NCBI GenBank assembly: GCA_028683635.1
Contig: JAQUHL010000060.1
Coordinates: 1-8,743 of the forward strand
Origin: Candidatus Cloacimonadota bacterium
Lineage (GTDB): Bacteria > Cloacimonadota > Cloacimonadia > Cloacimonadales > Cloacimonadaceae
Length of the DNA: 8,743 nt
Direction: 5' to 3'
Part shown: piece by piece, positions 1 to 4,883 of the stretch
Position numbering within the stretch: the stretch's first letter is position 1
How the letters are laid out: the number at the start of each line of letters is the position of its first letter
Position numbers and translations under genes: made by a program
Notes under the pieces: generated by a model
What the model was told of the DNA's origin: nothing
The model's input: the letters and a program-made list of their open reading frames with translations, nothing else
Databases searched by the model: none

Positions 1-1170
1 GTTGCTGTCTCCGCTCACATAGATGCTGTAAGTGCTGCCGCCAGGGATGCTGGTATTGGAAATGGCGAGGGAGGATACCGCATTGGCAGAGATGGAGGGC
101 TCAGGACTGCCGTATTGCGGAAAGCCGCAACTGCTGAACTGGCAATGGTCCAGCAGCGCGGAGCAATTGTTGTCCAGCACTATCCCTCCCCAGTTGTAGT
201 CTCCTCCCGCCCGGAAACTTATGGGCAGCAGCTCAGTTCCGTCCGCGCTCAGGCTTGATCCATTGTTTAGCTGCAGCCTGCCAAACTGGGGGAAGCGCAA
301 TCCCGTTCCCGGCTCTAAAGTCAGTGAAGCGCTGTTGTCTAGCGTGAGGCTGCTCAACAGATAGTAGGGCAGGCTCCGGTAGGGCAAAGTGAGAGCGGTA
401 TAAAGGTAGCCTTCCCACATAGCCAGCATTTCGATGCCTTCCCAGGATGAGGAGAAGCTGCCCAGAGCGGCATAGTTGAAGATGTTGGCATAGATCGGAT
501 AGGAACTGCTGTGGTGTACAGTGATGCCAGCCCAGGTCAAAGCGGGGTAATTGCCCTGGACGACGTAAACACCTGTCTGGCAGTAATCCACATACACATT
601 GTTGAGGCTTACAGTGCTGCCGGTGTTTTCGCTGATCTCCTGGCTTTCGATCTGGATGCCGTTGTGGGCCACATTGCTGATGTCGATATCGTCTATCACC
701 ACATGGGAGTTTTTGATGTAGATCCCATGGGAGTTGACCGTGGTGTCAAAATCGCAGTTGAGGATGTTGACCGGGCCGCTGTTCTCTATCCTCAGCAGGC
801 CATAGTTATCCCTGGAGCGGCTGAACGCGCATTTGTAGAAACTGCTGCCTTCCGCGCCGTTCATAAAGATTTTGGTGTAGTGTTGAGCACCATCGCTGGA
901 ATGAAACCAGATGGGCAGGTCCACTGTGCCCATAGCGCTGATGGAGCCCTGGATTTCCAGCATCGAGTTTTCTTCAAACAGGATATTTACTCCCGGTTCC
1001 AAAGTGAGGGTGGCACCATTGAGGACGCGCACCGTACCTCTAATCTGATGCGGATTGTTGGACATCAGGAGGGTGGTGTTAGTGCTGATATCTCCCTGCA
1101 AGACGAGGGAGGCATGGATGCCGCTTGAGCATAGCAGCAAAAGCAACAAAACAAAGAGAACACGTTTCAT
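1..1170 (-). CDS. Secreted right-handed parallel beta-helix protein (5' part; runs off the left edge)
   Basis: The reading frame is open for all 390 codons from the ATG at 1170 to the window edge, so the C-terminus is missing. Residues 1-20 are a signal peptide: K2 and R3, then a leucine-rich core at 5-13, with a plausible signal peptidase I site after IHA (20). C14 lacks a small residue before it, so a lipoprotein is unlikely. The mature part is Gly/Asn/Ser-rich with short beta strands. A module beginning LTLEPG occurs at about 55 and again at 284, each followed by a small-residue stretch ending xxxGT (near 81 and 311), then LPI and strand residues. This is typical of pectate-lyase-like beta-helix surface proteins. 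AAAGGAG lies 6 nt before the start. The DNA is visibly richer in G+C than the ribosomal operon (36 of 60 bases at 61-120, 25 of 60 at 3241-3300). The substrate is unknown. A C-terminal sorting domain would lie outside the window. Confidence 0.82.
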   Translation of the reverse strand, partial: MKRVLFVLLLLLLCSSGIHASLVLQGDISTNTTLLMSNNPHQIRGTVRVLNGATLTLEPGVNILFEENSMLEIQGSISAMGTVDLPIWFHSSDGAQHYTKIFMNGAEGSSFYKCAFSRSRDNYGLLRIENSGPVNILNCDFDTTVNSHGIYIKNSHVVIDDIDISNVAHNGIQIESQEISENTGSTVSLNNVYVDYCQTGVYVVQGNYPALTWAGITVHHSSSYPIYANIFNYAALGSFSSSWEGIEMLAMWEGYLYTALTLPYRSLPYYLLSSLTLDNSASLTLEPGTGLRFPQFGRLQLNNGSSLSADGTELLPISFRAGGDYNWGGIVLDNNCSALLDHCQFSSCGFPQYGSPEPSISANAVSSLAISNTSIPGGSTYSIYVSGDSN

Positions 1171-1201
1171 GGTTAACTCCTTTATCTATAATAATATGTA
1201 A

Positions 1202-1211
1202 GGTCATGACC
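1202..1211. promoter_or_regulatory. 10-bp palindrome in the leader of the beta-helix gene
   Basis: GGTCATGACC is a perfect palindrome, 32-41 nt upstream of the beta-helix start codon and downstream of the candidate promoter. It could be an operator half-site pair or simply chance. A 10-bp palindrome is not rare enough to be convincing alone. Confidence 0.2.
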
Positions 1212-1242
1212 GTAAAGGCAAACGAGTAATACTTTGGTTGCT

Positions 1243-1270
1243 ATGCTACAAAGGTCTCTAAGCTTGTCAA
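1243..1270 (-). promoter_or_regulatory. Probable sigma-70-type promoter for the beta-helix gene
   Basis: Read on the minus strand there is a perfect TTGACA (1270-1265), a 16-nt spacer, and TAGCAT (1248-1243, 4 of 6 matches to TATAAT). Transcription would begin near 1236 and give a leader of about 65 nt, ending in the AAAGGAG ribosome site at 1183-1177. The match is by eye only. Confidence 0.45.
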
Positions 1271-1464
1271 GCGGAATCTGATGTGCCAATGATATCCCAA
1301 TCCTTAGAGTATGGCTCCTATGCGTTCTCACATTTATATCCAAATCGTATCACCATTTTTCAAATCGGCAGTTCTGTGGGTTTGTGATATCGTGATTCTT
1401 TCTTGAGACGAGGTTGAAAAGGCATTGGGATCCGGACTAGGTGTTTGGTATGCAGCAGGAGTAA
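1271..1464. other. Intergenic stretch with no recognised feature
   Basis: Between the beta-helix promoter and the first repeat there is no reading frame with a ribosome site and no tRNA-like fold or long repeat that I can see. The base composition is ordinary A/T-rich intergenic DNA. A short minus-strand frame at 1334-1534 starts inside the repeat and has no Shine-Dalgarno site or recognisable protein, so it is not called. Confidence 0.5.
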
Positions 1465-1669
1465 TGTCACCCCTGACGGTGCTTGGGTGGTGGTTGTGGG
1501 GTTGCGCCTGTACAGGGGTTACGCTTCGCTCCACGCCCTGCCTATGATATGCCGCCCGTTGGGCTGGGTGTCGCCCCTGACGGGGCTTGGGTGGTGGTTG
1601 TGGGGTTGCGCCTGTACAGGGGTTACGCTTCGCTCCACGCCCTGCCTATATTATACCGCCCGTTGGGCT
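1465..1669 (+). repeat. Two direct copies of a ~101-bp intergenic repeat (104-bp period)
   Basis: Copy 1 spans 1465-1565 and copy 2 spans 1569-1669, with only about five mismatches over 101 bp. Each unit begins TGTCRCCCCTGACGG and ends CCCGTTGGGCT. It contains small self-complementary parts: GCCCC-TGAC-GGGGC at the left end of copy 2, the perfect palindrome CCTGTACAGG in the middle, and GCCC-GTT-GGGC at the right end. The 104-bp period is not a multiple of three, so the two copies are read in different frames and this is not a protein repeat. A third, inverted copy lies at 2051-2150. It resembles dispersed non-coding REP- or MITE-like elements. The family is not recognised by name. Confidence 0.85.
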
Positions 1670-1723
1670 AAGGTATTCCAAACCACTAACCATTCACCGT
1701 TCACCATTCTCAAATACCATTAA

Positions 1724-1786
1724 ACATCCCGATTTATCGAAATACGGACTTCCAAATATGCTGGTTATGAGGCATATTTTTGTAAA
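1724..1786 (+). repeat. 63-bp direct repeat, left copy
   Basis: This copy begins ACATCCCGATTTATCGA and ends TTTTTGTAAA. It matches 2218-2280 along its whole 63-bp length with about six mismatches and no gaps. The two copies are 494 bp apart and bracket the 92-bp tandem block and the inverted 101-bp copy. Such bracketing could mark an old duplication or the ends of an inserted composite segment. Confidence 0.8.
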
Positions 1787-1790
1787 GCAG

Positions 1791-1868
1791 TACGCCCATT
1801 AGGGGTAGAGACGTCTCGTAAACACAAGGTACGCTCATTAAGGGTGGGGACGTCCTCGTCGCCACAAA
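1791..1868 (+). repeat. Short (39-bp period) degenerate repeat leading into the 92-bp tandem block
   Basis: Two diverged units start at 1791 (TACGCCCATTAGGGGTAGAG) and 1830 (TACGCTCATTAAGGGTGGGG), each followed by ACGTC, TCGT and ACAAGG-like sequence. The second unit runs straight into the first 92-bp unit and shares its GGGGACGTCC core. The first carries the perfect 10-bp palindrome GAGACGTCTC at 1808-1817. The core therefore occurs four times in all, at spacings of 39, 92 and 92 bp. Confidence 0.7.
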
Positions 1869-2047
1869 GGATATTTGCGTTCCGAACAAGCAAACCGTTG
1901 CCTCTGTCGACCGGAGCTCGACAGCCCAAATTGGGGTGGGGACGTCCTCGTCGCCACAAAGGATATATGCGTTCCGAACAGGCAAACCGCTGCCTCTGTC
2001 GACCGGAGCTCGACAGCCCAAATTGGGGTGGGGACGTCTCGTCAACA
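1845..2047 (+). repeat. 92-bp tandem repeat, two full units plus a partial third
   Basis: Unit A (1845-1936) and unit B (1937-2028) differ at about three of 92 positions. A partial third unit begins at 2029 with TGGGGACGTCTCGTC. Each unit carries the 8-bp palindrome GGACGTCC and a perfect hairpin with stem CTGTCGA/TCGACAG and loop CCGGAGC, at 1904-1924 and 1996-2016. A 92-bp period is not divisible by three, so the block does not encode a protein repeat. No ribosome site or recognisable domain is present in any frame. Confidence 0.87.
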
Positions 2048-2050
2048 CAG

Positions 2051-2150
2051 AGCCCCTTGCGGGCGCAATATCATAGGCAGGGTGTGCAGCGCAGCGGAAC
2101 CCCTGTATTTGCGCACCCCACAACCACCATCAAGCCCCTTGTGGGCGACA
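2051..2150 (-). repeat. Inverted, diverged third copy of the ~101-bp repeat
   Basis: The reverse complement of this stretch begins TGTCGCCCACAAGGGGCTT and ends GCGCCCGCAAGGGGCT. It aligns along its whole length with the copies at 1465 and 1569, including the GTGGTTGTGGGG run, the ACAGGGGTT run and CCTGCCTATGATAT. It is more diverged than those two are from each other, but keeps short GCCC...GGGC inverted repeats at both ends (loops ACAA and GCAA instead of TGAC and GTT). A transcript crossing both orientations could fold into a long imperfect stem enclosing the 92-bp units. Confidence 0.8.
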
Positions 2151-2181
2151 CAATGATATGTTGTACCATCCCATGATGATC

Positions 2182-2198
2182 TGTCGCCCCAAGAGGCA
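2182..2198 (+). repeat. Possible truncated remnant of the ~101-bp repeat
   Basis: TGTCGCCCCAAGAGGCA resembles the first 17 bases of the 101-bp unit, in the same orientation as copies 1 and 2, but the similarity does not clearly continue. It may be a decayed end of another copy or a coincidence. Confidence 0.3.
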
Positions 2199-2217
2199 AT
2201 GTCTGTAGGACCCTTGC

Positions 2218-2280
2218 ACATCCCGATTTATCGAAAAACAGACTTCCAAATATGCTGGTTGTGGGGCTTGTTTTTGTAAA
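2218..2280 (+). repeat. 63-bp direct repeat, right copy
   Basis: This is the partner of 1724-1786 and starts and ends on the same bases (ACATCCCGATTTATCGA to TTTTTGTAAA). The differences are scattered substitutions, mostly A in the left copy and G in the right. It ends about 130 bp before the rpsP promoter. Confidence 0.8.
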
Positions 2281-2308
2281 TCTATTCCAGCCCACCATCC
2301 TAAAAGGA

Positions 2309-2325
2309 GTAGGGCTTCGCCCTAC
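2309..2325. repeat. Perfect 7-bp hairpin
   Basis: GTAGGGC-TTC-GCCCTAC forms a perfect 7-bp stem with a three-base loop (or six pairs around CTTCG). There is no T-run on either side, so it does not look like an intrinsic terminator. It sits at the edge of the repeat mosaic and is probably another small palindromic element. Confidence 0.55.
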
Positions 2326-2387
2326 AACCTATTATTCAATGGTCTTGCCCAGTAATGTATCAGTACCTCACAGCTCTCCAATTGATT

Positions 2388-2441
2388 ATTTTGCATAAAG
2401 ATAAAAAAAGACCTTGACGGAAAAGCCATTCTCTTTACAGT
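2388..2441 (+). promoter_or_regulatory. Probable promoter of the rpsP operon with an A/T-rich UP-like tract
   Basis: TTGACG at 2414-2419 (5 of 6 consensus bases) is followed after 16 nt by TACAGT at 2436-2441 (4 of 6). Just upstream, 2388-2411 is nearly all A and T, as expected for an UP element that raises ribosomal operon transcription. The start site would be near 2448, giving a leader of about 35 nt. AAGGAG at 2473-2478 is 5 nt before the rpsP ATG. Confidence 0.5.
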
Positions 2442-2483
2442 TGATCAAATATGGAAAATGTTTACTGAATATAAGGAGATCGA

Positions 2484-2777
2484 ATGGTCAAGCTCAGATT
2501 GAGAAGGATGGGAGCAGGTAACCAACCATTCTATAGAATCGTTGCGGTTGATTCCAGAATCAAGCGTGATGGGAAATATATTGAATGTGTGGGTCATTAT
2601 GATCCAAAACCAACCCCATCTCTTATAAAGATTGAGACAGAAAGAGCATTGTACTGGCTTGGAGTGGGTGCACAACCCACTGAGACAGTGCGTTCTCTGT
2701 TGCGCAAAGCCGGTGTCTTACAGATCTGGCACGAGCGCAAAATAGCTGCCAGGAAAACTGAACTGGAAAAAGAATAA
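2484..2777 (+). CDS. rpsP: Small ribosomal subunit protein bS16
   Basis: The 97-residue product has the usual bS16 length and conserved face. It opens MVKLRLRRMGAG, then QPFYRIVAVDSR at 14-25, a GKYIE segment near 30, and the GHYDP motif at 37-41. It ends in the helical segment around ALYWLGVGAQPTETVRSLL and a charged tail. bS16 binds 16S rRNA in the body of the 30S subunit and helps its assembly. The ATG is preceded by AAGGAG at 5 nt spacing. It is the first gene of a ribosome/tRNA-maturation operon, with khpA starting 12 nt after its stop. The order rpsP, KH protein, rimM, trmD, rplS is the classical bacterial arrangement, although ffh, a common upstream neighbour, is not in this window. 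Confidence 0.97.
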   Translation: MVKLRLRRMGAGNQPFYRIVAVDSRIKRDGKYIECVGHYDPKPTPSLIKIETERALYWLGVGAQPTETVRSLLRKAGVLQIWHERKIAARKTELEKE

Positions 2778-2789
2778 CTCGAGGTACTA

Positions 2790-3020
2790 ATGAAAGACCT
2801 GATTGAATTCATGGTGAAAGCTCTTGTTGACGATCCCAGTGAGGTCAATATCACCGAGATATCCGGCGATAAGATCACTCTATATGAACTCAGAGTAGCA
2901 AAAACGGACATTGGGAAAGTGATTGGTAAGCGGGGTAGAACCGCGAGTGCAATTCGCACGATCATCAATGCTGTCAGCACCAAACAAGGAAAGCGAGCCG
3001 AACTCGAAATTATCGAGTAG
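2790..3020 (+). CDS. khpA: KhpA-type KH-domain RNA-binding protein
   Basis: This 76-residue protein is a single type II KH domain. The signature loop VIGKRGRTASAI (44-55) contains GKRG at 46-49, the GxxG that grips single-stranded RNA. The N-terminal helix MKDLIEFMVKALVDDPSEV is typical of the family, long annotated as YlqC or UPF0109. KhpA proteins bind RNA in the cytoplasm, often with KhpB/EloR, and affect RNA metabolism and cell-wall growth in Gram-positive bacteria. The role here is inferred from the family and from the position between rpsP and rimM, which is conserved in many phyla. GAGG lies 5 nt before the ATG. The TAG stop directly abuts the rimM start codon. Confidence 0.93.
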   Translation: MKDLIEFMVKALVDDPSEVNITEISGDKITLYELRVAKTDIGKVIGKRGRTASAIRTIINAVSTKQGKRAELEIIE

Positions 3021-3524
3021 ATGGAAATCTCTGATCTTTCTGCGATTGGCAGGCTCGGAGCGCATGATGGAGATGGTTTTTACCATGCGATGCTCAAGCC
3101 GGAGTACAGGGGTATATTCGATCAGATCAGTTCTTGTTACCTGATCTTTAACAGCGATAGAGTGTTTTTTGTAACTATCAGTGAGAAGAAGGCTTCCAAC
3201 AAAAGACTTTGGATAAAGTTTCTGGAGGACGGCATAGCCGAGGAACGCAAGAAAGCTGCCGAAGTAATCATTGCCACTTATTTTGAAGAGGATGATGATG
3301 AAGATGAGCTTGATTGGTTGATAGGATATAGTGTTTATCACGAAGATGAACTGCTTGGCGAAGTAAGCGATTATTTCTTCAATTCGGCTCAATACGTGAT
3401 AACGATCCTGGGTTCATCCGGCAAAGAGATACTCATTCCCTATGTTCCTGAATTCATCAGGGAGGTGGATGAGAATCTGAAAAAGCTTGTCCTTCAAAAT
3501 GCCCAAGCCCTTATCGAGATATGA
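3021..3524 (+). CDS. rimM: Ribosome maturation factor RimM (divergent N-terminal domain)
   Basis: RimM binds uS19 and helps the 30S head mature. The call rests on the C-terminal PRC-barrel half (about 99-167), which has IGYSVYH (101-107), LLGEVSDYF (111-119) and ILIPYVPEFIREVD (137-150), all closely matching the family. The length of 167 is also normal. The N-terminal half is weak: IGRLGAHDGDGF (9-20) stands where the family has an IGxIxxxHGxxG motif, and the rest of the barrel is poorly conserved. A run of acidic residues (EEDDDEDELD, 89-98) joins the domains. The ATG abuts the khpA stop and has no good Shine-Dalgarno site, so translation is probably coupled to khpA. The end overlaps trmD by 4 nt (ATGA). 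Confidence 0.87.
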   Translation: MEISDLSAIGRLGAHDGDGFYHAMLKPEYRGIFDQISSCYLIFNSDRVFFVTISEKKASNKRLWIKFLEDGIAEERKKAAEVIIATYFEEDDDEDELDWLIGYSVYHEDELLGEVSDYFFNSAQYVITILGSSGKEILIPYVPEFIREVDENLKKLVLQNAQALIEI

Positions 3525-4198
3525 AAATCGAAGTGATTACTCTGTTCCCTTCCATCTTCGAGGGGTTCCAGAGTAGCAGCATGGTAGCCAAAGCAATCAA
3601 AAACAAGGCTTTAGCTATGCATTGCACCGATCTTCGGGAGTTTGCTCTGAATAAGCATCGCCAGGCTGACGACTACCCCTATGGCGGTTTTGCCGGTATG
3701 GTTATGAAACCAGAGCCGATCTGGCTCTGTTTGCAATACTTGCTGGAAAAGGGACCTGCCCCGGTGATCTATTTTACACCTCAGGGCCGAACCCTGAACC
3801 AGGATATACTGGAAACTTACGCCAGGGAGAAAAGGATCATATTACTCTGTGGTCATTACAAAGAGATTGATCAAAGAGTACGTAATCTGGCAGTGAGCGA
3901 CGATATCTCGATTGGAGATTATGTTCTTTCAGGAGGAGAGATTGCCGCAATGGTCTTTATTGATGGTATTTCCCGTCTGCAAAAGGGAGTGCTGGGCGAT
4001 CTCGATTCCGCACAAACGGATTCTTTCCAGAACGGGGAGCTTGGCTTCCCCTGCTGGACCAGACCCGACGTCTTTTTGGGTCTTAAGGTTCCGGATGTGC
4101 TTAGGCAAGGAAACCATAAACTGATTCAAAAGTGGATAGCTGAGCGTTCATCCGAGCTTACGAAGACTCGCAGACCGGATCTGCTATCCAAAACCTAA
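3521..4198 (+). CDS. trmD: tRNA (guanine-37-N1)-methyltransferase TrmD
   Basis: TrmD methylates G37 next to the anticodon of tRNAs using S-adenosylmethionine, which prevents +1 frameshifting. This 225-residue protein is of normal length and shows the SPOUT trefoil-knot motifs: DDYPYGGFAGMVMKPEP (50-66), TPQGR (86-90), LLCGHYKEIDQRV (108-120), and ISIGDYVLSGGE (129-140). The catalytic-type Arg (R152 in SRLQKGVLG) and Asp (D167 in QTDSF) are both present. The C-terminal WIAERSSELTKTRRPDLL matches the family tail. One oddity is KEIDQR where most members have EGIDER. The start overlaps the rimM stop by ATGA, indicating coupled translation. A 245-nt gap follows before rplS. Confidence 0.96.
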   Translation: MKIEVITLFPSIFEGFQSSSMVAKAIKNKALAMHCTDLREFALNKHRQADDYPYGGFAGMVMKPEPIWLCLQYLLEKGPAPVIYFTPQGRTLNQDILETYAREKRIILLCGHYKEIDQRVRNLAVSDDISIGDYVLSGGEIAAMVFIDGISRLQKGVLGDLDSAQTDSFQNGELGFPCWTRPDVFLGLKVPDVLRQGNHKLIQKWIAERSSELTKTRRPDLLSKT

Positions 4199-4231
4199 AG
4201 AACGCAAAACATTGATTACAAGCAGGAAGAG

Positions 4232-4288
4232 ATGTTTCTTTCCCCAGAGGTATCAGTGATAAGGTCAACCTACCAGATATCTTTTTGA
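4232..4288 (+). other. Possible 18-codon upstream reading frame in the rplS leader
   Basis: An ATG at 4232 preceded by AGGAAGAG opens a frame of 18 codons (MFLSPEVSVIRSTYQISF) ending in TGA at 4286-4288. It has a fair ribosome site but no composition suggesting an attenuation peptide, and a frame this short arises often by chance. It is included only because it lies in an otherwise unexplained leader. Confidence 0.15.
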
Positions 4289-4290
4289 TA

Positions 4291-4370
4291 GATGAACAAG
4301 TTGATGATTCATCCTCCGGGAATAACCGGATGTATTAATTAGTATTGCTGCAGGAAACCGGAGACGGTTT
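4291..4370 (+). promoter_or_regulatory. Hairpin-rich region upstream of rplS (candidate regulatory leader)
   Basis: Three inverted repeats follow one another: GATGAA/TTCATC (4291-4296 with 4308-4313), CCGG/CCGG with flanking ATG/CAT pairing (about 4310-4332), and AAACCG-GAGA-CGGTTT (4355-4370), which has a GNRA-type tetraloop. None is followed by a clean T-run. They lie within the 245-nt gap between trmD and rplS in an operon whose other junctions are nearly gapless. Ribosomal-protein leaders that bind their own product are known for bL19 in other phyla, but I cannot match this one to a named motif. Confidence 0.35.
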
Positions 4371-4373
4371 GCT

Positions 4374-4403
4374 TTGACAATGCAGCTGCCTTATTGCTAT
4401 CAG
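4374..4403 (+). promoter_or_regulatory. Probable internal promoter for rplS
   Basis: A perfect TTGACA at 4374-4379 is followed after 18 nt by TATCAG at 4398-4403, which has an extended TGN (TGC) just before it. Transcription would start near 4410, about 35 nt before the rplS ATG. It lies immediately after the AAACCG/CGGTTT hairpin. If this promoter dominates, that hairpin belongs to the 3' region of trmD and not to the rplS leader. Confidence 0.4.
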
Positions 4404-4443
4404 GAAAACGTTTCTTCCGAGTATATACATGGGAGGAACCAAA

Positions 4444-4797
4444 ATGGATATTCTGCAACAAATTGGCAGAGACCAAATTAGGAGCGACTTTCCAGAATAT
4501 CGCGTTGGCGATACTGTGAAGGTCCATTATAAAATTAAAGAAGGAAACAAAGAAAGAGTCCAGGTTTTCCAGGGTATCGTGATCCAAAAACGCGGTGCCG
4601 GGATCTCCAAATCTTTCACCGTCCGCAAGGTATCGAATGGTATCGGTGTGGAACGTATTTTTCCTCAGCACTCACCCAATATCGATAAGTTGGAAATCGT
4701 TCGTTATGGTCGCGTCCGCCGTGCCAAGCTCTTCTATCTGCGGAGCGCCAAAGGAAAGGCAGGCCGTATAAAAGAACGCAAGAGATTCACTGCATAG
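4444..4797 (+). CDS. rplS: Large ribosomal subunit protein bL19
   Basis: This 117-residue protein lies at the 30S-50S interface of the ribosome. Family signatures run throughout: FPEYRVGDTVKVHY near 16-29, IKEGNKERVQVFQGIVI (31-47), FTVRKVSNGIGVERIFPQHSP near 58-78, and VRRAKLFYLR followed by GKAGRIKE at the end. The length is within the usual 115-120. An upstream in-frame ATG at 4429 is rejected as the start because it overlaps the strong Shine-Dalgarno GGAGG (4432-4436), which is 7 nt before the ATG at 4444. It is the last gene of the ribosomal cluster, followed by an intrinsic terminator. Confidence 0.97.
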   Translation: MDILQQIGRDQIRSDFPEYRVGDTVKVHYKIKEGNKERVQVFQGIVIQKRGAGISKSFTVRKVSNGIGVERIFPQHSPNIDKLEIVRYGRVRRAKLFYLRSAKGKAGRIKERKRFTA

Positions 4798-4818
4798 TAC
4801 AGAAACACTTAATTTCGG

Positions 4819-4858
4819 ACCCCCTTCCTTTGTAACATCGCGAAGGGGGTTTGTTTTT
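4819..4858 (+). terminator. Strong intrinsic terminator after rplS
   Basis: A perfect 9-bp stem ACCCCCTTC (4819-4827) pairs with GAAGGGGGT (4842-4850) across a 14-nt loop, and TTGTTTTT follows at once. No matching A-run stands upstream, so it acts on the plus strand only. It ends the rpsP-to-rplS transcript just before the ogt gene. Confidence 0.9.
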
Positions 4859-4883
4859 GGGGACACATCAAGGTTTTGAAATT

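Noticed and set aside
511..1128. 205-codon plus-strand open frame
   Set aside because: It is antisense to the beta-helix gene. The opposite strand has a signal peptide, a good ribosome site, LTLEPG repeat modules and a longer open frame, while this frame has no ribosome site and no recognisable domain.
1465..2150. CRISPR array
   Set aside because: The repeat units are 92-101 bp, nearly contiguous, without unique spacers of even length, and one copy is inverted. No cas gene is present.
1724..2280. Insertion sequence or prophage attachment sites at the 63-bp repeats
   Set aside because: No transposase or integrase lies between or near them, and no tRNA gene overlaps. They are kept as repeats only.
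1334..2298. Several short open frames on both strands across the repeat region (for example 1445-1723, 1734-2123 and 1844-2176)
   Set aside because: They arise from the repeats themselves. The periods 92 and 104 are not multiples of three, both strands are open, no ribosome sites precede them, and no domain is visible.
2597..3392. Minus-strand frames of 128 and 170 codons opposite rpsP, khpA and rimM
   Set aside because: They are shadows of well-conserved plus-strand genes and have no ribosome site or family similarity.
4355..4370. AAACCG-GAGA-CGGTTT hairpin as the trmD terminator
   Set aside because: The stem is short and followed by GCTTTGACA, not a T-run. It is treated as possible leader structure instead.
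4429..4443. Upstream ATG as the rplS start (five extra residues)
   Set aside because: It overlaps the GGAGG ribosome site that serves the ATG at 4444, and the extra residues are not part of the bL19 family.
4851..4883. TTG start for ogt
   Set aside because: It lies in the T-run of the rplS terminator. The ATG at 4884 gives a normal N-terminus.
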